Origin: Rhizobium rosettiformans
Lineage (GTDB): Bacteria; Pseudomonadota; Alphaproteobacteria; Rhizobiales; Rhizobiaceae
Length of the DNA: 64,000 nt
NCBI RefSeq assembly: GCF_016806065.1
Contig: NZ_CP032405.1
Coordinates: 1,640,001 to 1,704,000, forward strand
Reading direction: 5' to 3'
Positions within the stretch are counted from its first letter, which is position 1; each line of letters starts with the position of its first letter. Below the pieces are notes generated by a model that was given only the letters and a program-made list of their open reading frames with translations, was not told the origin of the DNA and ran no database searches. The position numbers and the translations under genes are program-made. Shown one piece after another: positions 9,187-17,698 of this stretch.

Positions 9187-9885
9187 ATGTTCAACAAGAC
9201 GCTCGTGCCGCAATCGGTGGCACGCGAGATCCAGGGCATGATCCAGTCCGGGCAGTTAAAGCCCGGCGAAAAGATCCCCTCGCAGCGGGAGTTTTCCCAA
9301 AAGTTTGGCATCAGCCGCGCCTCACTGCGAGAAGCCCTGCTGACGCTGGAAACACTCGGTCTGTTGAAGACGGAGGCGGGCAGGGGCACCTTCGTCGCAA
9401 GTCCTGCCACGCCAGCCTCCGCTGCCACCGGTCACATGGCCCCCTGGCGCTATTCCGACAGCCATTCGGTCTTCGATGTCTTCCAGACCCGCATCCTGCT
9501 GGAAGGCGAGATCGCCCGCCTGGCGGCCGGCCGCCTCACACAGCTGCAGCTCGACAAGATGGAGCAGGCGACGCGCACCATGGAAGAGTGCTGGGCCAAT
9601 CAGGATCTGCTGGCCAATGTCGAGGCTGACCTCGAATTTCACGGGCTCATCGTCTCCGCCTGCTCGAACGCCATGCTGAAGGCCCTCTACCAGACCGTCC
9701 GCGATCTGGTGACGGAAACGCAGCGCCAGCCGATCCCGATCACCGATCCCGAACGCATGCGGGAATCCATTGCGGAACACCGCAGGATCATCCTTGCCCT
9801 GCGCTCCAACGACGGCGCGCGCGCCAAGCTCGAGATGGAAATTCATATTCGCAACACTGCGCGTTGCGCCGGCCTCGAGCCGTAG
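9187..9885 (+). CDS. GntR family transcriptional regulator (FadR subfamily)
   Basis: DNA-binding repressor or activator, 232 aa. The N-terminal winged helix (about residues 8-75) contains the family signature KIPSQREFSQKFGISRASLREAL; the C-terminal all-helical FCD ligand domain (about residues 95-225) shows the expected D/H pattern (FHGLIV, EHRRII). It is divergent from the ABC/PLP/hydantoinase operon with an operator palindrome at 9080-9094. I infer it senses a catabolite of that pathway and controls both transcripts. Whether it also controls the TRAP genes beyond 4 kb cannot be seen. Confidence 0.92.
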   Translation: MFNKTLVPQSVAREIQGMIQSGQLKPGEKIPSQREFSQKFGISRASLREALLTLETLGLLKTEAGRGTFVASPATPASAATGHMAPWRYSDSHSVFDVFQTRILLEGEIARLAAGRLTQLQLDKMEQATRTMEECWANQDLLANVEADLEFHGLIVSACSNAMLKALYQTVRDLVTETQRQPIPITDPERMRESIAEHRRIILALRSNDGARAKLEMEIHIRNTARCAGLEP

Positions 9886-10033
9886 GCGGCCAGCCAGTTC
9901 TATCCCGAGCCGACCCGCCCGGTGGGAACCTGTCGGATCCCTTTCCCGTTCATCGCCCAGACGGCAATTGGTGCGCACATTCCGAAGGATTGAGCGGCGC
10001 CGTGCTGTCCTGCCCCGACCGAGGAAGGACCCC

Positions 10034-10336
10034 ATGACCGACACCTTCAAGCCGACGGCCGCCATGGCGGATGAAGCAGCCCGTGGTCTGGAACTGCGCG
10101 AGAAGTTCAAGCGCGGCGGAACCGCAGTCGGCGTTGCCCGCGCACGGGACCTGAAAAACCGGCGCAACCTGAGCGAAGACACGCTCAAGCGCATGAAAAG
10201 CTATTTCGCCCGCCACAAGGTCGACAAGCGCGCCAAGAATTTCGGCGATAATGAAAACCCGTCTGCGGGTTACATTGCCTGGCTCCTGTGGGGCGGTGAT
10301 GCCGGGCGCGACTGGGTGAAGGACAAGGTCACCTGA
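10034..10336 (+). CDS. Conserved small hypothetical protein
   Basis: Protein of 100 aa, basic, with GGTAVGVARARDLKNR around residues 35-50 and a C-terminal PSAGYIAWLLWGGDAG block. I recall this type of domain from small proteins in rhizobia and from phage-associated proteins, but I cannot assign a function. The ATG at 10034 has GAGGAAGGA 5-10 bases upstream; the longer frame from 9770 overlaps gntR and is rejected. It is followed 41 bases on by a DUF2945-like gene on the same strand; the pair may be cotranscribed. Confidence 0.72.
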   Translation: MTDTFKPTAAMADEAARGLELREKFKRGGTAVGVARARDLKNRRNLSEDTLKRMKSYFARHKVDKRAKNFGDNENPSAGYIAWLLWGGDAGRDWVKDKVT

Positions 10337-10377
10337 AATTGACGCAGGCCGAAGCCAACAGGACCAGGGAGAACCGC

Positions 10378-10587
10378 ATGACAAAGACTTTTCACAAGGG
10401 CGACAAGGTCGAATGGAAGACCAACCAGGGCAAGACCGAAGGCAAGGTGGTGAAGAAGCAGACCAGCCCGACGAAGATCAAGGATCACCCGGTCAAGGCG
10501 TCCAAATCCGCTCCGCAATACATCGTCGAAAGCGCAAAGACCGGCAAACGCGCCGCGCACAAACCGGATGCGCTTCACAAGGCTTGA
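10378..10587 (+). CDS. DUF2945 / hypervirulence-associated TUDOR-domain protein
   Basis: Protein of 69 aa matching the small beta-barrel DUF2945 family. GDKVEWKTNQGKTEG near residue 7 and a closing APQYIVESAKTGKRAAHKPDAL strand are typical. It is rich in lysine, and a role in nucleic-acid or protein binding has been suggested for the family without proof. The ATG at 10378 is preceded by AGGGAGA; the frame beginning at 10339 lacks a ribosome site and would add 13 unconserved residues. Confidence 0.85.
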   Translation: MTKTFHKGDKVEWKTNQGKTEGKVVKKQTSPTKIKDHPVKASKSAPQYIVESAKTGKRAAHKPDALHKA

Positions 10588-10682
10588 TCGAAGCCGGGGG
10601 ACGCCCAAGCGGACGGCAATGTTCGGGATTGGGCAGGGACGCTGGTGTTGACCCATTGTCCAAGGACTGCGACAAGGCTCGA

Positions 10683-11840
10683 ATGCATACACCGATCGAT
10701 ATTGACCCGGATTATCTCAGGTCTCGGCTGAAGGCATTGCTCGCCATTCCGAGCCCTACAGGCTTCACCGATGAGGCCGTCCGGCACACCGCCCGCGAAC
10801 TGGAACGTCTTGGACTTGAGGTCAAGCTGACCCGCAGAGGGGCGATCCGCGCCCGTCGACCGGGAGCGGCCGACAGGCCTGCCCGTGGCATCGTCTCCCA
10901 CCTCGACACCCTCGGCGCCCAGGTGAAAGCGCTGAAAGACAACGGACGTCTGGAGCTTGTCTCCATCGGCCATTGGTCGGCCCGCTTTGCCGAGGGCGCC
11001 CGCGCCTCGATCTTTTCGACCAAGGGCATTTACCGTGGCTCCATCCTGCCATTGAAGGCATCCGGGCATACCTTCAACGACGAGGTCGACACGCAGCCGA
11101 CAGGCTGGCGGCATATCGAAATGCGCATCGACGCTCTGGCGCGTGACCGCAAGGACATCGTGCAGCTGGGCATCGATATCGGTGACATCGTTGCGATCGA
11201 CCCGCAGCCGGAGTTTCTCGACAACGGCTTCATCGTCTCGCGTCATCTCGACGACAAGGCCGGTGTCGCCATCATGCTGGCAGCACTCGAGGCGATGCAG
11301 CGGCAGGAAATCGAGACACCGGTCGATACCTATTGGCTGTTCACCATCGGCGAAGAAGTCGGCGTCGGCGCCTCCGCCGCGCTTGTGCCGGAGATCGCCT
11401 CCCTGGTTGCTATCGACAATGGCACCACAGCACCCGGTCAGGCTTCCGACGAATTCGGCGTGACACTTGCCATGGCCGACCAGACTGGCCCCTTCGACTA
11501 TCATTTGTCCAAGAAGCTCTTCGAACTCTGCGGCGAACATGGCATTCGCGTCCAGAAGGACGTCTTCCGCTACTATCGCTCCGATGCCGCCTCGGCAGTG
11601 GAGGCCGGCCATGACGTGCGCACGGCGCTTCTGGCCTTCGGCGTCGATGCCTCCCATGGCTACGAGCGCATCCATCTTCATGCCCTGATCTCGGTCGCCA
11701 AGCTGGTGGTCCATTACGCGGCCAGCGAAGTGCAGATCGAGCGCGATTCCGAAGAGGTTTCCGGTCTGCGCGGCTTCACGCGTCAGAAGGTGGCGCCGGC
11801 CGAGCAGGTGCTTCGAGCAAACGAACCCGACGAACCATAA
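10683..11840 (+). CDS. M42 family metallopeptidase of the NAGGN osmoprotectant system
   Basis: Di-metal aminopeptidase/deacylase-like protein, 385 aa. Metal and catalytic motifs are visible: SHLDTLG near residue 72, RHLDDKAG near residue 190, the GEEVGVGAS glutamates and a terminal DASHGYERIH. The sequence resembles the M42 subgroup that travels with N-acetylglutaminylglutamine amide synthesis genes; here asnO and ngg lie about 4 kb downstream on the same strand. A role in turnover of the dipeptide osmolyte is inferred from that association. The ATG at 10683 is the first start giving the conserved amino end (HTPIDIDPDYL); its ribosome site is weak. Confidence 0.86.
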   Translation: MHTPIDIDPDYLRSRLKALLAIPSPTGFTDEAVRHTARELERLGLEVKLTRRGAIRARRPGAADRPARGIVSHLDTLGAQVKALKDNGRLELVSIGHWSARFAEGARASIFSTKGIYRGSILPLKASGHTFNDEVDTQPTGWRHIEMRIDALARDRKDIVQLGIDIGDIVAIDPQPEFLDNGFIVSRHLDDKAGVAIMLAALEAMQRQEIETPVDTYWLFTIGEEVGVGASAALVPEIASLVAIDNGTTAPGQASDEFGVTLAMADQTGPFDYHLSKKLFELCGEHGIRVQKDVFRYYRSDAASAVEAGHDVRTALLAFGVDASHGYERIHLHALISVAKLVVHYAASEVQIERDSEEVSGLRGFTRQKVAPAEQVLRANEPDEP

Positions 11841-12011
11841 TTCCGGCACGTCGAGCCATCTGCCCGCGTCGCGGATCGCCGCAGTTGGAGCCGCATTTGA
11901 GGCACGATTGTTGCGAAGTTTTGCGCATGGCTTGACATCCGATTGCGGCGATTGTTTCCCCCTGCTAGCGTTCGGAATGGCGGATGCGCCGAAGCTGCGG
12001 AGAGTGAGACA

Positions 12012-12998
12012 ATGTCGGGCGACGAGGCAACGAAAAGGCCGCGGCTGAAGATCGGCTTCGTGCTGTCGCGCTCCTTCACTTTGTCCGCTTTCGCGCTCTT
12101 TATCGATACGATCCGGCTTGCCAGCGACGAATATGATCGCTCGGGCCGAGTGCTCGCCGATTGGCAGGTGCTGGGCAGCACGCGCCACCTGATCAGTTCC
12201 AGTTGCGGTGTGCAGGTCGCACCGACCAGCGACTTCGTCGATCCGAGCCGCTTTGACTACATCGTTGTGGTCGGCGGGCTGCTCGGACGTCAGGCCGCGG
12301 TGGACGACCAGACCATCGCCTTCCTGAGAAGGGCCGATGCCCAGAAGGTGCCGCTGATCGGCCTTTGCACGGGAACCTTCATCCTCGCGGACGCGGGTCT
12401 GATGAAGAGCCACCAGACCTGCGTCAGTTGGCTCCACTACCAGCAGTTCCGCGACCGCTTTCCCGATCATGAGGTCCGCTCCGACCGTCTGTTCAATCTC
12501 GATCGCCGCCGCGGCTCCTGTGCCGGGGGCAGCAGCTCCGCCGACCTCGCCGCCTTTATTGTCCGCCAGTATCTGGGCCACGATGCGGAGCGAAACGCGC
12601 TGGAAGTCCTGCAGATCGAGAAGGCCCGCACAAACAGGGACATCCAGGTCCGCCGCCCGCTCACCATCGAATGCGACGACCCCCGTGTGAAGGCGGTTCT
12701 GATCTTGATGGAGCAGAGCCTCGAAAACGAATTGACCATCGATCAGCTTGCCCGCTCGGTCGGCCTTTCGCGCCGCCAGCTCGAGCGCCTCTTCGCCCAG
12801 AAGATCGATGTCTCACCCGCCCGCATGTACACCAAGCTGCGCATGGAGCGTGCCAAGATGCTGGTCACCCAAACCAATGCGTCGCTGATCGATATCGCCC
12901 TTCAGGTCGGCTTCCAGAACACCTCGCATTTCACCCGCGTCTTCAAGGGCACCTATGGCAGAACACCCGGCCAGATGCGCAGCCATCCGACGGTTTGA
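12012..12998 (+). CDS. GlxA-like transcriptional regulator (DJ-1/PfpI + AraC HTH)
   Basis: Regulator of 328 aa with two domains: a DJ-1/PfpI-like sensor (about residues 12-195, nucleophile-elbow-like GLCTGTFILADAG) and an AraC-type double helix-turn-helix (about residues 225-325, with LARSVGLSRRQLERLF and the signature ending in GRTPGQMR). Relatives include GlxA and choline/carnitine/glycine betaine regulators such as GbdR and CdhR. It lies between the M42 peptidase and the asnO-ngg genes, so control of osmolyte metabolism is possible but unproven. The ATG at 12012 was chosen because the conserved domain begins 12 residues later. Confidence 0.9.
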   Translation: MSGDEATKRPRLKIGFVLSRSFTLSAFALFIDTIRLASDEYDRSGRVLADWQVLGSTRHLISSSCGVQVAPTSDFVDPSRFDYIVVVGGLLGRQAAVDDQTIAFLRRADAQKVPLIGLCTGTFILADAGLMKSHQTCVSWLHYQQFRDRFPDHEVRSDRLFNLDRRRGSCAGGSSSADLAAFIVRQYLGHDAERNALEVLQIEKARTNRDIQVRRPLTIECDDPRVKAVLILMEQSLENELTIDQLARSVGLSRRQLERLFAQKIDVSPARMYTKLRMERAKMLVTQTNASLIDIALQVGFQNTSHFTRVFKGTYGRTPGQMRSHPTV

Positions 12999-13034
12999 CG
13001 TCGGCACGGGTCGGCGCAGCGAGTGCATGAGCGG

Positions 13035-13049
13035 GACCTTTTTTAGGTC
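13035..13049. promoter_or_regulatory. Short palindrome upstream of the 13137 gene
   Basis: GACCT-TTTTT-AGGTC forms a 5-base inverted repeat about 88 bases before the ATG of the small Cys-containing protein and 37 bases after the glxA-like stop. It could be an operator or a weak hairpin with a U-run. Nothing else supports it. Confidence 0.25.
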
Positions 13050-13136
13050 TGCTGCCTGCGACGCAAAGGCCCCGGCCGCCCGCTTGTGAGCCGGCTCTGC
13101 CGGTGCTATCCCAGCAGACATCTGTCGGGGGATAGA

Positions 13137-13529
13137 ATGGCCGAACGGGGCTTTGAGTTGAGTTTTGACCGGGCGATACGCATGATCTGCGTCATCGCGC
13201 TGGTGCTGCTCGGCCTCGCGCATCGTCCTGCCGTTCCATCCATACCGCAGCTGACACCGCAGGAAATCGCAGCCCTTACCTTGCCGGATGGCAGCCTGCC
13301 CGAACTCTGCCTGCCCACAGAGGACGGCAAGGCCAAGGGCCACACCGCCTCGTCCGATTGTGAAGCTTGCCGCATCGCGGCATCAGCACTGTTGCCTGCC
13401 CCGGCCGATTCGGTCGGCATCCGCATGCCGCTCATCGCAGCAGTGACCTTGCCGCAGCCGGCAGAGGCTCACTATCGCCAGCTTTTCCCTCCCGATAGCC
13501 ATCCCCGCGCGCCCCCTATCACCGCCTGA
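13137..13529 (+). CDS. DUF2946-like small exported or membrane protein
   Basis: Protein of 130 aa with one hydrophobic helix near residues 13-30 (signal or anchor), a central CLPTEDG and a DCEACR pair of cysteines near residue 77, and a proline-rich tail. The architecture resembles DUF2946-type proteins, which are often encoded beside copper or TonB-linked metal genes; a metal-binding role is inferred from that. GGGGGAT precedes the ATG. The next genes on the strand are a Crp/Fnr regulator and a PepSY membrane protein. Confidence 0.6.
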   Translation: MAERGFELSFDRAIRMICVIALVLLGLAHRPAVPSIPQLTPQEIAALTLPDGSLPELCLPTEDGKAKGHTASSDCEACRIAASALLPAPADSVGIRMPLIAAVTLPQPAEAHYRQLFPPDSHPRAPPITA

Positions 13530-13617
13530 TCGAAAGCCATGGCCGGCGCATGTGTGCGCCCGGCTGTCCGTGTAGTCAGGCCGGTGAGCTAGCAGTCGCA
13601 GCTCCGGTCGAAATCGG

Positions 13618-14307
13618 ATGTCTGTTATGCTGCAAATGTTTGCCGATTGCGGGGCGCTATCTGCGTTCCCGCCTGTCTCGTCAACCTTGTCCCCACAAAG
13701 GGCGATGTCGCTCGCCGGTCCGCTTCTGCCACCGCGCACCGTCGTCTTTCTCGAAGGTCTGGCCCGCTCTCCGCAATACCGCGTCGTCGATGGCTGTGTC
13801 GCCACCGCCCAGACATTGGTCGATGGTCGGCGCCAGATCATCGATCTCGTCGGCCCCGGACGCCTGATCGGCCTCGGTTTTGGCGATCAGAACCGCTATT
13901 CCGCCGAGACGCTGGGTTTCACCCGGCTGGAGGCCGTGTCTGAAAGCATGGCCCAGGGCGAGCGTGATCTGGCGCTGAGCGAAATGCTGGCCCGGTCGCA
14001 AAGCCTCGTCATGTTGCTCGGTCGCAAGACCGCACCGGAGCGTGTCGCCTCTGCCCTCATCGATCTTGCGGAGCAATTCGGCCGCGCCGCGCGCGACAGG
14101 AAGCGGAGATCCGTCACCTTCCATCTTTACCCGACGCGCGGCGATCTCGCCGACTGGCTCGGCCTCACGATCGAGACCGTCAGCCGCTGCCTCACCCGCC
14201 TGAAGAAGGCCGGGCTCATCGAGATCAGACACGGAGATCTCGTCACTGTGCTCGATCCCGAACAGCTCTCGGGCGTCGCCGCCGGCGCCCGTGCGCTCAC
14301 CAATTGA
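13618..14307 (+). CDS. Crp/Fnr family transcriptional regulator
   Basis: Regulator of 229 aa: a cyclic-nucleotide-binding-like beta-roll (about residues 35-130) and a C-terminal winged HTH with the Fnr/FixK-type recognition helix ETVSRCLTRLKKAGLI near residues 185-200. Only one cysteine lies in the N-terminus, so an Fnr-type [4Fe-4S] sensor is unlikely. The first ATG (13618) and another at 13627 both fit; no strong ribosome site decides. It precedes the PepSY gene by 27 bases and is likely cotranscribed with it. Confidence 0.9.
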   Translation: MSVMLQMFADCGALSAFPPVSSTLSPQRAMSLAGPLLPPRTVVFLEGLARSPQYRVVDGCVATAQTLVDGRRQIIDLVGPGRLIGLGFGDQNRYSAETLGFTRLEAVSESMAQGERDLALSEMLARSQSLVMLLGRKTAPERVASALIDLAEQFGRAARDRKRRSVTFHLYPTRGDLADWLGLTIETVSRCLTRLKKAGLIEIRHGDLVTVLDPEQLSGVAAGARALTN

Positions 14308-14334
14308 ATTTTCTCAAGATAACAGAGTATTAGG

Positions 14335-15747
14335 ATGACCATCGTTTCCGACCTCACCCCCGCCCAGGCGACAGACAAGGATCTGTCGCGCCGCTTCTAT
14401 ATCACCGCCTGGCGCTGGCACTTCTATGCCGGCCTTTATGTCGCGCCCTTCATAATCATGCTCGCCGTCACCGGCCTGATGATGTTGTGGACGGCAACCC
14501 TGTTCGGTCGCGATGGCGAGAAGACCTATACGGTCGAGCCGCAGGCCGCGGTCTCCTCCGTATCGGACCAGGCGGGAGCCGCGACCCTCGAAATCCCCGG
14601 CCAGATCATCCAGTACATCGCCCCGCGCACGCCTGAACAGGCCGCCCTCTTTCGCATCAACCAAGGCGATGCGTCCTACATGGTCGCGGTCGACCCCTAC
14701 CGTGCCGAAGTCCTCGGGTATTGGGACCGGCGCACCGGCCTCTACGATCTCGCCGACAACATTCACGGCACGCTGCTGATCGGCACACTCGGCGACCGCC
14801 TGATCGAGATCGCGGCCGGCTTCGGCATCGTCCTCGTTGTCACCGGTCTTTATCTGTGGTGGCCTCGAGATGGCCGCGGCCTCGGCTCCGTGCTCGTCCC
14901 GCAGCTCTCTGCCAAAGGTCGCCAGCTGTGGAAGTCCCTGCATCTGACCATCGGCTTCTATGCCTCGCTCTTCCTCGTCATCTTTCTGCTGTCGGGCCTG
15001 ACCTGGGCCGGCATTTGGGGCGAAAAGTTCACCCAAGCCTGGAGCACCTTCCCGGCGGAGAAATGGGACAATGTTCCGCTGTCCGACAAGACCCATGCCA
15101 GCATGAACCATGGCGGCGTCAAGCAGGTGCCGTGGACGCTGGAACAGACCCCGATGCCCGCGTCCGGCTCGGATGCCGGTGTCACCGGCACACCGGCAGG
15201 TGAGCCCGTTTCGCTCGACGCCGTCGTCTCGCTCGCCCGCACCATCGGCTTTGATCAGCGCTTCCAGCTGGCTTTCCCTGGCGATGAGACAGCCGTCTGG
15301 ACCATCTCGCGCGACACGATGAGCAATGACAGCGCCAATCCGCTTGACGATCGGACCGTGCATGTCGACCAATATACCGGCCGCATCCTCGCCGATGTCG
15401 GCTTCCACGACTACGGCGCAGCCGGCAAGGCCATGGCCGCCGGTATCGCCTTCCATGAGGGCGATATGGGCCTCTGGAATCTGGTGCTGGTCAATATCGT
15501 TTGTCTGTCGATCATCTTCCTCTCGGTCAGCGGCTTCGTCATGTGGTGGAAGCGCCGGCCGAAGGGCGCGGCCCGTCTGATGGCCCCGACCGTTGGCGAG
15601 CCTGGACCACTCTGGAAGACCGGCGCCTTTGTGATGCTGGCGACAGCACTTCTGTTCCCACTCTCCGGCGCCGTCCTCCTGGCAGTCCTTCTCCTAGACT
15701 TCCTCGTCTTTCGCCACATCACTCCGCTGAAAAAGGCCTTGAGCTGA
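14335..15747 (+). CDS. PepSY-associated transmembrane protein
   Basis: Inner-membrane protein of 470 aa of the PepSY-TM family (similar to proteins linked with siderophore or metal uptake and flavin-based ferric reductases). Helix 1 lies near residues 28-50 (HFYAGLYVAPFIIMLAVTG); a periplasmic PepSY-like segment includes VDPYRAEVLGYWDRR; then NIHGTLLIG and further helices near residues 160, 215, 385 and 440; a second PepSY block reads VHVDQYTGRILADVG. It is the last gene of the 13.1-15.7 kb group and is followed by a GC-rich hairpin. A role in iron or copper acquisition is inferred from family context only. Confidence 0.88.
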   Translation: MTIVSDLTPAQATDKDLSRRFYITAWRWHFYAGLYVAPFIIMLAVTGLMMLWTATLFGRDGEKTYTVEPQAAVSSVSDQAGAATLEIPGQIIQYIAPRTPEQAALFRINQGDASYMVAVDPYRAEVLGYWDRRTGLYDLADNIHGTLLIGTLGDRLIEIAAGFGIVLVVTGLYLWWPRDGRGLGSVLVPQLSAKGRQLWKSLHLTIGFYASLFLVIFLLSGLTWAGIWGEKFTQAWSTFPAEKWDNVPLSDKTHASMNHGGVKQVPWTLEQTPMPASGSDAGVTGTPAGEPVSLDAVVSLARTIGFDQRFQLAFPGDETAVWTISRDTMSNDSANPLDDRTVHVDQYTGRILADVGFHDYGAAGKAMAAGIAFHEGDMGLWNLVLVNIVCLSIIFLSVSGFVMWWKRRPKGAARLMAPTVGEPGPLWKTGAFVMLATALLFPLSGAVLLAVLLLDFLVFRHITPLKKALS

Positions 15748-15755
15748 TTGAATAT

Positions 15756-15780
15756 CGGCGCCCCCAAAAGCGGGGCGCCG
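15756..15780 (+). terminator. Hairpin after the PepSY gene
   Basis: CGGCGCCCC pairs perfectly with GGGGCGCCG across a 7-base loop (CAAAAGC), 9 bases after the PepSY stop. There is no U-run after it, so it may be a weak intrinsic terminator or an mRNA 3'-end stabiliser that separates the PepSY group from asnO. Confidence 0.55.
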
Positions 15781-15851
15781 AGCAAGCGTCTGCCATGTTC
15801 CGAAAAAAGAATGGAACAATGGAACCTCTCGACCATTTGCAAATCATGTGT

Positions 15852-15878
15852 CCGGTAAACCGAAGAACGGTTTGCCGG
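15852..15878 (+). promoter_or_regulatory. Leader hairpin upstream of asnO
   Basis: CCGGTAAACCG and CGGTTTGCCGG pair in 10 of 11 positions (the eleventh is a U-G wobble) around AAGAA, followed by CACCTTTTCGTTT. It lies 43 bases before the asnO start and looks like a terminator or attenuator in the leader of the osmolyte operon, or a palindromic operator. Confidence 0.5.
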
Positions 15879-15921
15879 CACCTTTTCGTTTGGTCTTTCA
15901 ACGGAGGTTTCAGCCCGGTTC

Positions 15922-17697
15922 ATGTGTGGCATTTGTGGAGAAGTGAGATTCGATGGCGCATCGCCGTCGGTAGCGGCAGTTTCGATCATGGCGGATGTTC
16001 TGGCCCCACGAGGGCCGGATTCGGCCGGCGTGATGGTCAGGGGCAATGTCGGGCTCGGCCATCGACGATTGCGCATCCTCGATCTTTCCGACAAATCCCA
16101 GCAGCCGATGGTCGATCCCGATCTCGGCCTTTCGCTCGTCTTCAACGGCTGTATCTATAACTTCCGCGAACTGCGCAGCGAACTGGAAGCCAAGGGTTAC
16201 CGCTTTTTCTCCGATGGCGACACCGAAGTGATCCTGAAGGCCTGGCATGCCTGGGGCACGGACTGCGTATCCCGCTTCCACGGCATGTTCGCCTTCGTCA
16301 TCCATGAGCGCGACACCGGCCGCGTCGTCATGGCGCGTGACCGTTTCGGCATTAAGCCGCTTTATCTCGCCGAAGTCTCGGGTGGCCTGCGTTTCGCCTC
16401 CTCGCTTCCCGCCCTCGTCAAGGCGGGTGGCGTCGACACCGCGATCGATGTGACCGCGCTTCATCACTACATGACCTTCCATGCCGTCGTGCCGCCGCCG
16501 CGGACGATCTACAAGGGCGTGCGCAAGCTGCCTCCCGCAACCATCCGCGTCTACCAGCCCGATGGCAGTTTCGAGGACAAGCGCTATTGGGACCCCGCCT
16601 ACACGCGTCGGTCCGAAGATGCAGGCATGAGCCGCGAGGACTGGCAGCAGCAATTGCTCGATGCGCTGCGTCTTGCCGTCAAACGCCGGATGATTGCCGA
16701 TGTGCCCGTCGGCGTCCTTCTGTCCGGCGGTGTCGATTCCAGCCTGATCGTCGGTCTTCTGGCGGAAGCCGGCCAGACGGGCCTGATGAGTTTTTCCGTC
16801 GGCTTCGAGGAAGCCAATGGCGAAAAGGGCGACGAATTCGTCTATTCCGACCTGATCGCCAAACGCTTCGGCACCGACCATCACAAGATCTTCGTACCCT
16901 CGGCCGATCTGATGGGGGCGCTTCCCGGCACCATCGCTGCCATGTCCGAGCCCATGGTCTCCTACGACAATGTCGGCTTTTACCTTCTGTCGAAGGAAGT
17001 CTCGAAACACATCAAGGTCGTCCAGTCCGGTCAGGGCGCCGACGAGGTCTTCGGCGGCTATCACTGGTATCCGCCACTGGTCGGCTCCACCGATGTCGTC
17101 GGCGACTACGGCCGTGCCTTCCGCGATCGATCGCATGAAACGCTCGCAACCCAGCTGCAGGATCGCTGGATCGCCAGCAGCGATGTCAGCGGCGACTTGC
17201 TGCGCGAACATCTGCTGCGCTCCGGTGCCGATAGCCCGGTCGACCAGGCACTCCGCCTCGACAGCAATGTCATGCTCGTCGACGACCCGGTCAAGCGCGT
17301 CGACAACATGACCATGGCCTGGGGCCTGGAAGCCCGCGTGCCCTTCCTGGATCACGAACTGGTCGAACTCGCCGCCCGCATTCCCCCTGAGGAGAAGCTG
17401 CGGGACGGTGGCAAGGGCATCCTCAAGGATGTCGCCCGCAAGATCATCCCGTCAGAGGTCATCGACCGCAAGAAGGGCTACTTCCCGGTCCCGCAGCTGA
17501 AATACATCGCCGGCCCCTATCTCGACATGCTGCGCGACGCCCTGTCGTCCCAGGCTGCACGCGAGCGCGGCCTCTTCCGCCAGGACTACATCGATCGTCT
17601 GGTGGCCGATCCTGCCTCGCATATCACGCCGCTTCAGGGCTCCGAGCTCTGGCAGATCGGCCTTCTCGAAATGTGGTTGCAGGCCCAGGAGAACTGA
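15922..17697 (+). CDS. asnO: N-acetylglutaminylglutamine amidotransferase (asparagine synthetase-like)
   Basis: Glutamine-dependent amidotransferase, 591 aa, which amidates N-acetylglutaminylglutamine to the neutral osmoprotectant NAGGN. The N-terminal class II glutaminase uses Cys2 (MCGICGE); the synthetase domain has the PP-loop LLSGGVDSSL near residues 268-277 and GQGADEVFGGY near residue 370. I prefer AsnO to ordinary AsnB because the next gene, one base away, is the acetyl-dipeptide synthetase ngg, the arrangement known for this pathway in Sinorhizobium meliloti and Pseudomonas. ACGGAGG precedes the ATG. Osmotic induction is expected from the known pathway; a leader hairpin lies at 15852-15878. 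Confidence 0.94.
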   Translation: MCGICGEVRFDGASPSVAAVSIMADVLAPRGPDSAGVMVRGNVGLGHRRLRILDLSDKSQQPMVDPDLGLSLVFNGCIYNFRELRSELEAKGYRFFSDGDTEVILKAWHAWGTDCVSRFHGMFAFVIHERDTGRVVMARDRFGIKPLYLAEVSGGLRFASSLPALVKAGGVDTAIDVTALHHYMTFHAVVPPPRTIYKGVRKLPPATIRVYQPDGSFEDKRYWDPAYTRRSEDAGMSREDWQQQLLDALRLAVKRRMIADVPVGVLLSGGVDSSLIVGLLAEAGQTGLMSFSVGFEEANGEKGDEFVYSDLIAKRFGTDHHKIFVPSADLMGALPGTIAAMSEPMVSYDNVGFYLLSKEVSKHIKVVQSGQGADEVFGGYHWYPPLVGSTDVVGDYGRAFRDRSHETLATQLQDRWIASSDVSGDLLREHLLRSGADSPVDQALRLDSNVMLVDDPVKRVDNMTMAWGLEARVPFLDHELVELAARIPPEEKLRDGGKGILKDVARKIIPSEVIDRKKGYFPVPQLKYIAGPYLDMLRDALSSQAARERGLFRQDYIDRLVADPASHITPLQGSELWQIGLLEMWLQAQEN

Positions 17698-17698
17698 C

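Noticed and set aside
10575..12581. Minus-strand ORF of 668 codons
   Set aside because: Antisense shadow of the M42 peptidase and GlxA-like genes: composition is Asp/Glu/His/Arg rich with no fold signatures, and the plus-strand genes have clear motifs.
14314..15456. Minus-strand ORF of 380 codons over the PepSY gene
   Set aside because: Antisense shadow; the plus-strand frame has membrane helices and PepSY blocks, this one is a charged, non-family sequence.
15910..17355. Minus-strand ORF of 481 codons over asnO
   Set aside because: Antisense shadow; the plus strand begins with Cys2 and has the PP-loop of AsnO.
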